The notes under the pieces are model-generated. The model was not told the origin of the DNA. It did not search any database and saw nothing but the letters and a program-made list of their open reading frames with translations. A stretch of DNA of 64,000 nt from the NCBI GenBank assembly GCA_964527215.1, contig CAZGNZ010000001.1:193969-257968 (forward strand), written 5' to 3'. Source of the stretch: CAZGNZ01 sp964527215 (lineage in GTDB: Bacteria; Fidelibacterota; Marinisomatia; SCGC-AAA003-L08; JACNLC01). Positions 8,253-18,712 of the stretch are shown piece after piece (position 1 is the stretch's first letter; each line of letters begins with the position of its first letter). The position numbers and the translations under genes are program-made.

Positions 8253-11200
8253 TTACCGCCAGTCAAAAATAGTTTCGCTGAATTTAACATTGAAGTTGAT
8301 GTAGAAGCGGGAGAGACTCTGGTCCAGCTGCGAAAAATCCGGATCGTCATAGCGATTGAATATATATCCGGCACCCAGCTGGATATTTTTATATACCAGA
8401 TAATTCACTTCCAGTGCATTGCCGAATTCCCATTCATTCGTGGCATCCATATTCAGGAGACGAAGATCCAGGGCGGTGCTCCAGCGGGTGGTCCAGTCAT
8501 ACTCGGTGCGCAGCCCAAAATAGTTCACGGCATTTTCATCATCAAACAGATCACCTTCTTCCTCAAGTACAAATCTTCTGGCAGCCCTGACCCCAAACTC
8601 CAGCTCCTGACGGGGCTGGTAATACCCGTGGGTACTGAATATCAGGCGGTCGCTTCGTACATCCGGGTTCACATGGGAATTGCGCTCAGTTGCATATTCC
8701 AGTTTGGCCAGAACCGTGAACAGGTCGTGTTGGTCCGGCCGGTAGGCAATTCCGAACTGATACCGGCCTTTTACCACTTCCTCGGAAACTTCCTTTCGGT
8801 AATCGGTATGCGAATGTTCGAGACGCGTGATACCGCTGAATCCCTGGAACAGACGCATCGACCCGCCAAAGGTAAACACCTTCTTCACCGTTGTGTCATC
8901 CTGGCGATGCTCAAACTTGCCTGAGCTCTTGTACGGTGCCTCCGGAAGGTACTCATAAGCCATAGACACAGCATTGTGATCCTGTGTCGCCGTCTGGAAT
9001 GAATCGATTGTCGCGGTATTTTCAAAGGCCAGGTTAAACGTCAGATCGGGACGGACAGTCCATTTATTGCGCAATCCGATTGTGGCTTTGGCCCGGTCTT
9101 CACCCAGTGCACCGCCCATTTCATACTTACCTGTGAAATCCGTATTTTCCCTGACTTTGGATTCAAACCCAAATACAGTTTCATTTGGTTTTGAACGGCT
9201 GTCGATGATGCGGTGCTTAAAGAACAACCGAATCTTCTCCGTCATTTCCCAACCCATTCCCAGCAGAAGGCTGGTGGGCTTGGACTGATCTTCTGATTTC
9301 AGGTTCTGGTAATATTCCAATGATCCGGTGAGTTTATCGTTCAGTTTGTGGGAATATTTCCCGGTCAGCAGGGATGATTCACTGGATTCATCTCCGCTGG
9401 TGCGGTATGCATTTTCAAAGCCCACCGCGAAGCTGCCGCGGCTGTTCAATACTTTTTCATAATCAAGTGTGAAAACACGTTTGGTGGTTTCAGCTGACAG
9501 ACCGGGATTCTTTTCCTCCTGCCAGAACTCCGAGTTCAGGGTTCCCTTTTTCATGTTCTTATAGGATGCGGACACACCGTATTTCCGGGTGTCTCTTTCA
9601 CTCTTACCGCTGTTCTGGGACATGTTGACAAAACTGCTGTCCACTTCCCGGTAGTATCCTTCCAGTGTCAGGTCATCCTGAGGGCGGGCGATAAACTCTG
9701 TCTTGTATGCCAGGCCGTTGATGTTGTCATCGGTTTCATCACTGTGCTTTGATGCGGCCAGCTCGGCACGAACGGTCAGCCAGTCATTCACGGGAGCCCT
9801 GACATCCAGTCCCAACAGAGAATAATTGCCCGGTTCCTGTTCCTCGGCCACCAGGGTGGTTCCCAGATCGATTCCGCTGATGCGGCCCTTGATCCGCATG
9901 CCCCCGATCAGATTTTGGGGACCGTCATGGGCCATTTCATAGGAAACAACAATGGTCACAGGATTCCCGTTTTCATCAATGCTTGGAACCGGCTGCTTAA
10001 AGAAAAGCGTGCCGTCCTCGTAGTCAATATCGTAATCATGATACCGAATCATAGGCTGCAGGTCCAGCACTTTTTCGGAATGATATTTATCTCTCGTTTC
10101 CAGCACCACTTTGTCAGAGAAGCGTGTGATGTCGGTATCACCCAGATAATAAAACCCGGAAATGCCTTCTCCGCGGATACGCTTCAGCGACATTCCCCGG
10201 TCGGTTTCCGCACCAAAGCCGGTCACCTGGAATGCTCCGGATTTATATTGGGTGTACAAGCCGTTCAGGGTGCGGTTGTAGGATGCAAATTCGGTATCCT
10301 GAAGATCGGTTCGATAATCGCCCAGCACCGCATATGCCTTGTCATTTTCCACCCTCACGAAAAGCTTGGAATTGGTTTGAACATCATACATGATCTGTCC
10401 GGCATCGCCGTACAGTGAATACTGACTGGCCGGATCATCATCATCCTCAAGCTGGTTTTGCTTTTTCCGGTCGGAATCAAAGGAGGCCGTCACGCGGTAT
10501 TCTTCCAGGAACGTTCCCCTGGCATAAAATGCAGTCCGTCCGCGGAGGGATGCATGATCCCCGTCAAGGATGGTCCCCTTGCGGCTGACAATATCCTGGC
10601 CGGCCAGCTCGTAGTCCTCAAAACCGTCATCATTGCTCATCAGTGCGCCATTGGCAAATCCAGTGAGAATCAGAGGTTCGATCGGACGGGCAAACCGAAT
10701 GGGAAACTGCTGGATGAGACCGTCAATATTGACCTCTATCACCGCGGTCCCCGGTTTTACGGGGGCTTTGATGGGAACGCGCAGGATTCCGCTGTCAATG
10801 GCCAGCTGATGGCCGGCAGACATGTCATCAAAATCAGGTTCCGCGATAGAACCGGACGTGATACTGACAGATGCGATTTTCAGATGATCCAGACGGAATC
10901 CCCAGGCGTCCCGGATTTCCAATTCCACATGTTTCAGGGAACTGCCGTCGGCCACACATTCCAGGTTCTCCTCCAGCGAAACAACCTCGTGGGCCGGCCC
11001 CAGAATGTGCATATTGCGGTTTACGGAGAATATGCGGCCTCTGGAACCCACCGCGTCCACACGGACGTTCACGGGTCCGTCCGGAACAGGTATATTCAGG
11101 AAATCCAATTTACCGTCAATTCGAAATTCACCGGTAGCAGCGTGCTCATCATTAATAAACAGATCCGCTGCGGCTCCGGCTTTCCCGGCCACAGTCACGG

Positions 11201-11327
11201 CGATGCGATGCAGTTTGGTTACATCACCCTCACGGGGCGACAGCATAATCACCTGACCGAACGTCATCCCAAGCAGCAGGAATGCTGCTGCAAATGAACG
11301 GATAATATGGCCGGATCTGAACTGCAC
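8253..11327 (-). CDS. Outer-membrane beta-barrel with N-terminal Ig-like region, 1024 aa
   Basis: A GTG start overlaps the TAG stop of the giant gene by one base (TAGTG), implying translational coupling. A signal peptide (FAAAFLLLGMTFGQ) is followed by Ig-like beta domains to about residue 220 ('HRIAVTVAGKAGAAADLFIND', 'VSLEENLECVADGSS'). The remainder is long alternating-strand sequence typical of a large barrel, with 'YRVTASFDSDRKKQNQ', 'YSLYGDAGQIMYDVQTNSKLF' and 'YAVLGDYRTDL', ending in an aromatic-rich strand and Trp-Arg. The YGD...LGDY signature recalls the C-terminal barrel that, in some proteobacterial DUF11/OmpA proteins, is fused to the giant itself; that comparison is from memory. 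The likely role is the outer-membrane anchor or exit channel for the 2420-aa protein. Confidence 0.8.
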   Translation of the reverse strand: MQFRSGHIIRSFAAAFLLLGMTFGQVIMLSPREGDVTKLHRIAVTVAGKAGAAADLFINDEHAATGEFRIDGKLDFLNIPVPDGPVNVRVDAVGSRGRIFSVNRNMHILGPAHEVVSLEENLECVADGSSLKHVELEIRDAWGFRLDHLKIASVSITSGSIAEPDFDDMSAGHQLAIDSGILRVPIKAPVKPGTAVIEVNIDGLIQQFPIRFARPIEPLILTGFANGALMSNDDGFEDYELAGQDIVSRKGTILDGDHASLRGRTAFYARGTFLEEYRVTASFDSDRKKQNQLEDDDDPASQYSLYGDAGQIMYDVQTNSKLFVRVENDKAYAVLGDYRTDLQDTEFASYNRTLNGLYTQYKSGAFQVTGFGAETDRGMSLKRIRGEGISGFYYLGDTDITRFSDKVVLETRDKYHSEKVLDLQPMIRYHDYDIDYEDGTLFFKQPVPSIDENGNPVTIVVSYEMAHDGPQNLIGGMRIKGRISGIDLGTTLVAEEQEPGNYSLLGLDVRAPVNDWLTVRAELAASKHSDETDDNINGLAYKTEFIARPQDDLTLEGYYREVDSSFVNMSQNSGKSERDTRKYGVSASYKNMKKGTLNSEFWQEEKNPGLSAETTKRVFTLDYEKVLNSRGSFAVGFENAYRTSGDESSESSLLTGKYSHKLNDKLTGSLEYYQNLKSEDQSKPTSLLLGMGWEMTEKIRLFFKHRIIDSRSKPNETVFGFESKVRENTDFTGKYEMGGALGEDRAKATIGLRNKWTVRPDLTFNLAFENTATIDSFQTATQDHNAVSMAYEYLPEAPYKSSGKFEHRQDDTTVKKVFTFGGSMRLFQGFSGITRLEHSHTDYRKEVSEEVVKGRYQFGIAYRPDQHDLFTVLAKLEYATERNSHVNPDVRSDRLIFSTHGYYQPRQELEFGVRAARRFVLEEEGDLFDDENAVNYFGLRTEYDWTTRWSTALDLRLLNMDATNEWEFGNALEVNYLVYKNIQLGAGYIFNRYDDPDFSQLDQSLSRFYINFNVKFSETIFDWR

Positions 11328-14300
11328 TATTTCACTCGAATCTCGATTTCTGTCTGGTAATTCACTCTGAGTGCTCTGGTCCCTATCAGCGCCTGTATTT
11401 CCACAGGCAGAATAACAGTCCCGGGGACGCTTTTGCTTTGTCCTTTGAAACGGAACGTCCGTATTGGGTCAGTTCCGTCGATTAAAATTTCAGCCTGCAT
11501 TTCCGAAAGCGGTTTTCCGCTCTCTGCAGTGAACAGGAACGTTTCATTCCCTGTCAGTTTCAGCAGTACCCGATCCGCTTTTTCAATCCGAGAGATATCT
11601 GCATTCAGGCGCAGCTCCATTTCCCCCCCGGAGTTGGCGTACATGGTCGGGACCGCTGCCGATTCCCGAAGAGAGCCGTCATGGAAGGTAATGACGGAAT
11701 TTTCAGATCTGCCGGGCATATGTTCTGCAGAATCTGAATTGTCCGGGACCGGAATCTGAAATTCAATAACGGCTTCTCCATTTGCTGACTGCGAGCTGAG
11801 GAACGTTACCTGGATCCGACTTTCTGCCAGGTCCCGATCACGGGTAAGATAATGTGTGACCGCCTGGATTTTATCCCCCATTGAATCGGCTTCTTCATTA
11901 TTTGCCGGTTGAATTCCCACAATTTTCAGATTCAGATGCTCCTGCCAATGGAGAAAATCAGCAATCCCATTCAAGACCTGCTTCGTTTCAGGATGCAAAC
12001 TGGCGCCGGAAGAAAGGATGGATTCCGCGGAAAGGGCGGAAGTGAGGTAAATGTTTTCGATATATGCATGTGCAGCAGTGGACAGTTGACCGGATTCAAG
12101 ATGTTCTGCATTCCGTACAAAAGCGGCAACGCTGTCCTCAGCTGATATTTTGTCCGGATCATTGATTTGAATGCTGTAGGAGAGGATCAGATCTGAATGT
12201 GATGAAATAGCCGGAAGATTCCAGGATAGGGCGGCTGAACTGCCGGACGGCTCCGTGTTTTGACCGGCAATCCGTCCGGAACCGGCTGTGTATGCCCATC
12301 CTGAAGGCAGGTTTGCCGTGAACCGGTATCCTTCAAGTGAATCCCGTGCAGTGGTTTTGAAGACGGTTTCCAACTCAAGCACTGCTCTGGACAGATCGGT
12401 GCGCTGCGGTGAAGTGAACTTCAGTTCAATTCGCCGGTTTTGACGCCGGCCTTTACGGGTGCTGTTGTCCGCCACCGGTTCATCAGGCCCTTTGCCGTTG
12501 GTGCGGATACGGCTTTCCGATATGCCCAAATCGCCGACCAGGAAACTCCGGATGTTTTCTGCTCTCGCCCGGGACAGTTCGTAGTTATCTGCAAATTCCA
12601 GCCGGCCGGATACGGGAACGCTGTCGGTGTGGCCGATAATTTCAAGTTTGACCCCCGGCTGCCAGTTCAAATACTGACCGATCCTGCGGACTTGATTTTG
12701 ATCGGCTGCACTCAGACGGGCGCTGCCGGATTCGAAGTTGAAAAATGCAAAAATCTCAAGTGGATGGAACTGAACCGCCCGTACACCCGATGTCAGTGAT
12801 TTCTGACTTACTGTGAGGGGATCCGGCCGAATATCGGGACATGATCCGTCGGATGTGATCCCCTGAACCGGTACTTCCAGGAATCGGTGCATGACCGGAT
12901 TCGTTTCCGGGAGACTGCTGCCGACACGGTTCAGGCGCAGTTTCAATCCGGCAATGATATCGTGCGCCTGCGGCTGCATTCGGCTGTCGCTGAAATACGG
13001 ACCGTACATATGCAGAATCAGCCGGTTCCGTGCAATCCCGGCATCGGTCAGATACTCCTGAATCTGCATTCCGGCTGCCTGAGCAGCATCAGGGGATTCA
13101 GACAGACTGCTGTCAGCAGGACAATGGATTTCGATGTCAATATCCAGTCCGGGTTCCCACTGCAGCAGCTCCGCAACCTGATTCAGCTGATCAACGGCTT
13201 CCTTCGAAAGCGTGCCAGTTCGGGAGTTCAAGGTGACGGTTTTCAGATACAGACCGTCTGCCCGAACGGCAAAGGGAGCTGTCAGTTCACCGGCTGCCAG
13301 ACGGTACCCAACGGTATTGGTGTATTCGAACCGGCCCGTGACGCTGCCATTGTCCGGAATGGGACCGATATCTGCCGGAACCAATTCACAGTTATAGGTC
13401 TGGTCAACGGAATACTGCCACCCGCCAAGATTCCAGATCAGGCTGCGGTCATCGACTGCAATGTTCTCGAACGGTGCATCATTCAGTCGGGCGGAACCCT
13501 GCACGTACCGGAAACCATTCGGAATGCTCATGATGAACCGCACATCTGCCAGCGGGTATTCGCTTGTGTATTCCGCCCGGGCTTGGATTCCCAGACTTTC
13601 AGGATTCTGCGGCCGGTGTTCCGGAGAACTGAATCTGAGTTCAATTCTACGGTTTGCGGCTCGTCCGGCAGATGCGGAATTGGCTGCCACCGGTTCATCA
13701 GGTCCCATTCCCGCCGTATGCACGCGCTGCGGAGAAATCTGCCATCTGGAATCCAGATATCGCACAACAGCATTGGCCCGGGCGCGGGAAAGCTCATAAT
13801 TGTCTTTAAACAACATCCCGAAGGACACCGGGACATTGTCCGTATGCCCGATCACATCAAGAACAACGAATTCCTGCATCCGCATGAAACTGCCGATCAG
13901 ATCCACGGTCTCAAGATCGGTACTGTCCAGTACCGCGCTGCCGCTGTCAAAATTAAAATGGGTATCCATTTCAAACGGCTCAAACTCCTGCAGACGATAG
14001 CTGGGATTGAGCACTTCCAGACTGATTTCAAGGGTGGGTATCTGACACAGCTCAAGTGATATGTCACCTGCAGCGGGTTCTTCAATGGGGAAATTGGCTT
14101 TTGCAATGCCGCCGGGAGTTACTTTTGTCAACCGAGACCAGGGGTCGTTCATGAAATCCGTGGAATTGATGCGCACCACCGACCCTTCCGGGATGGTGTA
14201 ACGGTTCAGGCGAATGACATGTTCACCCGGCTGCACATTTGGCACGGAGTATTTGCCGAATTCATCCGTAATGACCCTGATCCCGTTTTCCAGAATCAGC

Positions 14301-17300
14301 TCGACATAGGGAAGAACTGCCTCACCGCTGTCATGGAGTCCGTTTTCATTTTCATCATAGAATACCTTGCCGAATATGAGTCCGTCCGTGAGCAGACCGT
14401 CGGGTTTTACCAAAACGGTTGCGGTTGCTACCGGGGAGGTTACCGGTGCGGATCCTCCCGGTGTTCCGCTGGCCCAGGCCTGGTTCTCGCAGTCTCCCGG
14501 ACTTGAATTCAATCCAATCACGGTGCGGAATTTCAGAACGGCCATCGAACCGGCAGTCAGGGATTCATTCAGTTCCCAAACCAGCTGCTGCTGCCGGCTG
14601 TTCAGTGCAGTAATCACCGGGTCAGCAATCCGGCTGCCGTCCAGGTAGGAACTTCCTTTTTTATATTTGAATCCGTTCGGGAGATGATCGGTGAGAGTCA
14701 GCTGGTGCAGGACGGTGCCAAAACTTTCATTTTGGGCTTCAAGGGTATAGGTAACGTAATCCCCATGGATTGCGGTTTGTCTGTTGGCGGTTTTTTCCAG
14801 CATCAGCACCGGCGCGGAAACCTGGGTATCCGCATCGCTGCGCCCGTCCGCGGTGGTGCGAACGGTATCCAATCCGGAATACAGATAAGCGGTATTGACG
14901 ATATATCCGCCGGTACTGAGTACATCCGAAGTGACCACGGCACTGAACCGTACGGAATCCATCTCTGCTTCCGAGAATTCCAGTGCATAAAATGTCAGGT
15001 CGTTCCGGACGGGATCGTATGAGTGATAGGTGATATCCTGAGGGTGCTCGATCGTATTCAGCAGCACTTCCAGACCGGTTGGCAATTCATCAACCAGCCA
15101 GGTGGTGTCTGCCACAGGGAATGATTCGGTGCCGAAGTGTATGGTATAGGTCAGCGTATCGCCCACAGCGGCATTTTCAATATCCACTTCCTTGTAGGTG
15201 GCCAGGGTGAGACGGTCCAGCCCGATATTGGCATTGATGACATAATAACCTTCGGTAAGGTCTTCCAGAACGATATTGCCCATACTGGCGTATTCTTCTT
15301 CACCATCATACTGCACTTCCACTTCATAGGTGCCTTCATACAGCTGGGTAAATGCATAAAAGCCGGTTTCATCGGTGTACGTGGTATCTGTGAAACCCTC
15401 CTCAACAAATGACCGGTCCAGGCTGCGGCCGAGTGAGTCCGGCGGCGAACCGTTCAGGATAATGGGGATGCCGCCTTCCGCAATAATTTCGCCGGTTACC
15501 ATATCAATGATCCATCCGGAGATGGAAATCCAGTTGGTGATGATGATGTTTTCATTGAGGTCATCGTCGGATATGTCAATATCCTGGCCGACAGGGATGG
15601 GATCACCGTTGGGAGCCAAAATGGTGATGACGATGTAATATTCATCGGGATCTGTAATGGGTATCAGGTAATAGCCTTCGGTATCTGTCGTGTCTGCACC
15701 GACAAAATCATCTCCGGAGTTATACACATCGACAATGGCACCCTGTATTGACACATCGCTGTAGTCAATCACCCATCCGGCTACGGCGCTGGGGTAGAAA
15801 GTTACATCGGTTTCGGCGGTGTCATAGGTGGAGCTGCCGTAACGAACGGTCGCGGTGACATGCGAAATGACAGTCTCGTTGAGAACAATGCTGGATACAA
15901 GCTGCGATGGGGCAATGCCATTATCCGTCTGCGTGGTAAGCAATGCCTCAGGAATGGTCCCTTCCGTCGCGGTGAAATCAACATCCACCGGTTTGTCCAC
16001 GGGATTGCCAAGGAATGTATACACGGGAGCATACAGCAGCGCGCTGTTCAAGCCGTTACCCAGAATCCAGGGCGGTACGGCATAAAGCTCGATGGAAAGC
16101 GGCAGGACATTTGTCGTTAGAGCGCTGGATTGGTCCGAACTGCCTTCAATGCAGGTGACAGAGGCGGTATTTTCAAATGTGGCTCCTTCGGGCAGCAGAA
16201 CATCCACCACGGTTTGGATGGTAAGTGTATGGGATGTCAGAGCGGGCATGTCGTCAAAGACCCAGGTCAAAACCTTGCTGAAATCGTCATATGCATAATC
16301 GCCGTCTGCGTCGTAAAGGGTCAGTTCCGGCGGCAGTGTGTCGTTCAGTGTTACCTGGGTAGCGGTATCCGAGCCGATATTATCCAGAATGAGCGTATAG
16401 ATCAGTGTATCTCCGGGGAAGATTTCGATATCAGCTATTTTGGTCAGTTCCAGCTGCGGCGCGGAAACGACCAGAATTTCGGTTTCGTCAGACTGGTTTT
16501 CCAGTCCCGGGGCTGAACAGACGGCTCTGTTGGGAATCGCCGTTTCATTGGGGATTGGATTGGCGGTTTGGGCAGTAAGAAATAAGGTATCCGATGCTCC
16601 TGCGTAAAGCTGCGGAATATTCCAGGAAACCACATTGTCCTGCAGAGATGCTTCAGGGGTGGAATCCAGGAGTGTCAGCCAGTCTGAAAGGGTATCTGTC
16701 ACCGTAAGGTTGTGGATGGTCAGGAATTCAGGATTGGCGATGATAATCTCGTAGGTCACCGAATCACCTGCATCAAAAATATCTCCGTCTGCCTGTTTCC
16801 GGATGTCCAGAACGGGCAGATGCATGGGGATATCCGCATTGATCAGCCAGACGGCTTCGGGCAGATCAGCAGCAGGCATTTCGCCAATCTGAATGAACTC
16901 CAGTTCATTCTGGGGATCCATGACGGCCTGAAGCCGATAAGTACCGGCAGACAGCCCGTTGAAGGCGTATTTTCCGTTTTCATCCGTGTAAGTGGAATCA
17001 GTCCGTATATCGTCAGACATGAGATAAATACGGATGTCGCCTACCGTGATTGGCACACCGGTGGCCAGGTTTGTCACAGAACCGGAAATGGTGCTGTGAT
17101 TCAGAATCTGTGACTGTCCTATTCCAGACATCATATCAACTGCAACCGTATTCACAGAACCGGTGCTGCGGCCGAAATGGTCTTCTGCAGTGCCGATTAC
17201 GGTATATTCTCCGGATTCCGTTACCGGCAGCAGGTACATCCCGTCAGCATCCGTCTGATCAGACCAGCGCAGCAGAGAGTCCCAGTCACGCAGTTCAGTT

Positions 17301-18589
17301 TGCGCGGCTACCACGGGCACATTGGTACTGTGGTCCATGATCCGCCCGGCGACGGCCAGGGGGTAAAAATGAACCAGAGTCTGATCCGAGATATTGTCAG
17401 GCGGTTCAGTGCCGGTTTGTACGGTGGCCGTTATTTCTGCAGTTATGATTTCATCCGTACTGACTGCAGATGTCAGAATTTCTGACACAATCCCGTCTTC
17501 CGTCGATAAGGTTACCACAGTGGCTTCATTGGACCAGATTCCGGCAGTTGTCTCGAGTTCCACCTGAGTACCGTCCGGTACCGGCAGTCCCCAGAAACTG
17601 GTCACACTGGCCGTAATCAGAGAAGCGGATTGTCCGTCTGCCGGGATCATATCCGGATTCGGAGTCACCGCAATGTGATACGGAGAATCTGCAGGGTTGA
17701 GAATCGTTTCAGCAGCGGCATGGAGTTCAGTACCGGTGTCATCGGTCAGCACTGCCTGGTTTTCAATCAGAGCATCTATTGGATATGAACCGGCTGCTTC
17801 AGCCGTTAGCACAAGTTCAATATCCGAACCAGGCAGAAGTGAACCCAATTCCCAGGTAATGAATTGGCCGTTTTGAAATCCGTTTGGAATAGAAGACAAA
17901 TAGGTGAGTTCATCCGGCAGGATATCCGTTATCACTGTTCCGGATGTTGGATATGGACTGTTGTTTTCTATATAAATAGTATAGGTGAGGACATCCGAGT
18001 CGTAGGCAAAATCAGTATTGACAGTTTTGGAAAATTCGTAATTCACATCAGGATACTGGTCTATAACAACAATTGTGGTATCAGAAACAAAGGGTATGGT
18101 TCCGGCAGCAGAAACTGCCAGGTTGGAGATCTGAGTTCCAACAGGTGTCTCGGGATGTATGACAACGCGCAGGGTGAATTGGAGGATTTCTCCGGATTGA
18201 AAATTCGAGAAATTCCATATAACAACATTGTTTTGCATTGATGCAGGGGGACTTGAATCCAGAAAACCGACTGCGGCATTGAGGGTATCTGTAATGACCC
18301 CTTCCGGTATCGGAAAAATGCCGTTGTTTTCAGCTGTTATGGTATAGACAATCGTATCACCGGGAGCTGCTGACTGCTCGTCAGCGCTTTTTTGCAGCAG
18401 GATGTCAGGGACTGCAACATCAGTGATGACCGTATTGGTACTGTCACTGAACAGCGCACCGCCGGCATCCAGGAATTCTGCAAATGCCCGATTGGATATT
18501 TCCTGTCCGGATACGGATGTAATCAGGCTGAGCAAACCAGCCAGAACCGCACCAAAGCAATGGATCATGCTGCGAATGGATATTCTCAT
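11327..18589 (-). CDS. Giant DUF11 / Ig / carboxypeptidase-regulatory-like / OmpA protein, 2420 aa
   Basis: A signal peptide precedes the shared module 'ISNRAFAEFLDAGG...STNTVITDV'. Rough domain order: two DUF11 repeats (45-290); invasin-like Ig (300-390, 'TPNPDMIPADGQSASLITASV'); two carboxypeptidase-regulatory-like folds (410-570); two DUF11 (590-820); a second Ig (825-925); two more regulatory-like folds (930-1110); two DUF11; an SdrD-B-like domain (1400-1500, 'GKVFYDENENGLHDSGE'); OmpA-like domain (1540-1655); a degenerate OmpA-like unit (about 1785-1875); a second intact OmpA-like domain (1945-2058); another degenerate unit (about 2175-2280). Intact units carry GHTD, 'NYELSRARA' and 'NRRIEL', the peptidoglycan-binding signature. 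It is probably a periplasm-anchored surface protein partnered with the barrel that follows. Confidence 0.88.
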   Translation of the reverse strand: MRISIRSMIHCFGAVLAGLLSLITSVSGQEISNRAFAEFLDAGGALFSDSTNTVITDVAVPDILLQKSADEQSAAPGDTIVYTITAENNGIFPIPEGVITDTLNAAVGFLDSSPPASMQNNVVIWNFSNFQSGEILQFTLRVVIHPETPVGTQISNLAVSAAGTIPFVSDTTIVVIDQYPDVNYEFSKTVNTDFAYDSDVLTYTIYIENNSPYPTSGTVITDILPDELTYLSSIPNGFQNGQFITWELGSLLPGSDIELVLTAEAAGSYPIDALIENQAVLTDDTGTELHAAAETILNPADSPYHIAVTPNPDMIPADGQSASLITASVTSFWGLPVPDGTQVELETTAGIWSNEATVVTLSTEDGIVSEILTSAVSTDEIITAEITATVQTGTEPPDNISDQTLVHFYPLAVAGRIMDHSTNVPVVAAQTELRDWDSLLRWSDQTDADGMYLLPVTESGEYTVIGTAEDHFGRSTGSVNTVAVDMMSGIGQSQILNHSTISGSVTNLATGVPITVGDIRIYLMSDDIRTDSTYTDENGKYAFNGLSAGTYRLQAVMDPQNELEFIQIGEMPAADLPEAVWLINADIPMHLPVLDIRKQADGDIFDAGDSVTYEIIIANPEFLTIHNLTVTDTLSDWLTLLDSTPEASLQDNVVSWNIPQLYAGASDTLFLTAQTANPIPNETAIPNRAVCSAPGLENQSDETEILVVSAPQLELTKIADIEIFPGDTLIYTLILDNIGSDTATQVTLNDTLPPELTLYDADGDYAYDDFSKVLTWVFDDMPALTSHTLTIQTVVDVLLPEGATFENTASVTCIEGSSDQSSALTTNVLPLSIELYAVPPWILGNGLNSALLYAPVYTFLGNPVDKPVDVDFTATEGTIPEALLTTQTDNGIAPSQLVSSIVLNETVISHVTATVRYGSSTYDTAETDVTFYPSAVAGWVIDYSDVSIQGAIVDVYNSGDDFVGADTTDTEGYYLIPITDPDEYYIVITILAPNGDPIPVGQDIDISDDDLNENIIITNWISISGWIIDMVTGEIIAEGGIPIILNGSPPDSLGRSLDRSFVEEGFTDTTYTDETGFYAFTQLYEGTYEVEVQYDGEEEYASMGNIVLEDLTEGYYVINANIGLDRLTLATYKEVDIENAAVGDTLTYTIHFGTESFPVADTTWLVDELPTGLEVLLNTIEHPQDITYHSYDPVRNDLTFYALEFSEAEMDSVRFSAVVTSDVLSTGGYIVNTAYLYSGLDTVRTTADGRSDADTQVSAPVLMLEKTANRQTAIHGDYVTYTLEAQNESFGTVLHQLTLTDHLPNGFKYKKGSSYLDGSRIADPVITALNSRQQQLVWELNESLTAGSMAVLKFRTVIGLNSSPGDCENQAWASGTPGGSAPVTSPVATATVLVKPDGLLTDGLIFGKVFYDENENGLHDSGEAVLPYVELILENGIRVITDEFGKYSVPNVQPGEHVIRLNRYTIPEGSVVRINSTDFMNDPWSRLTKVTPGGIAKANFPIEEPAAGDISLELCQIPTLEISLEVLNPSYRLQEFEPFEMDTHFNFDSGSAVLDSTDLETVDLIGSFMRMQEFVVLDVIGHTDNVPVSFGMLFKDNYELSRARANAVVRYLDSRWQISPQRVHTAGMGPDEPVAANSASAGRAANRRIELRFSSPEHRPQNPESLGIQARAEYTSEYPLADVRFIMSIPNGFRYVQGSARLNDAPFENIAVDDRSLIWNLGGWQYSVDQTYNCELVPADIGPIPDNGSVTGRFEYTNTVGYRLAAGELTAPFAVRADGLYLKTVTLNSRTGTLSKEAVDQLNQVAELLQWEPGLDIDIEIHCPADSSLSESPDAAQAAGMQIQEYLTDAGIARNRLILHMYGPYFSDSRMQPQAHDIIAGLKLRLNRVGSSLPETNPVMHRFLEVPVQGITSDGSCPDIRPDPLTVSQKSLTSGVRAVQFHPLEIFAFFNFESGSARLSAADQNQVRRIGQYLNWQPGVKLEIIGHTDSVPVSGRLEFADNYELSRARAENIRSFLVGDLGISESRIRTNGKGPDEPVADNSTRKGRRQNRRIELKFTSPQRTDLSRAVLELETVFKTTARDSLEGYRFTANLPSGWAYTAGSGRIAGQNTEPSGSSAALSWNLPAISSHSDLILSYSIQINDPDKISAEDSVAAFVRNAEHLESGQLSTAAHAYIENIYLTSALSAESILSSGASLHPETKQVLNGIADFLHWQEHLNLKIVGIQPANNEEADSMGDKIQAVTHYLTRDRDLAESRIQVTFLSSQSANGEAVIEFQIPVPDNSDSAEHMPGRSENSVITFHDGSLRESAAVPTMYANSGGEMELRLNADISRIEKADRVLLKLTGNETFLFTAESGKPLSEMQAEILIDGTDPIRTFRFKGQSKSVPGTVILPVEIQALIGTRALRVNYQTEIEIRVK

Positions 18590-18624
18590 ATATGCCGGAG
18601 ATTCATCAAAACTGAATTCTTGAA

Positions 18625-18660
18625 TACCGGGTGGACTGGAAAAAATCCGCCCACCCGGTA
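18625..18660 (-). promoter_or_regulatory. 10-bp perfect hairpin before the giant gene (copy 2)
   Basis: Minus strand TACCGGGTGG pairs perfectly with CCACCCGGTA across a 16-nt loop that contains six T. No T-run follows, so it is more likely an attenuator or mRNA-stabilising element than a full terminator. It sits 53 nt after the 573-aa gene and 36 nt before the giant start, the same junction as 1740-1771 in copy 1. Confidence 0.65.
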
Positions 18661-18712
18661 ATAACCAAGAAAATAAAGACAGTTTCAGTTTCGATGACTC
18701 AAGTCACCGATC

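Noticed and set aside
10458..11297. A 279-codon plus-strand frame opposite the barrel gene
   Set aside because: No motif or signal; the minus-strand frame has a signal peptide, barrel pattern and coupled start.
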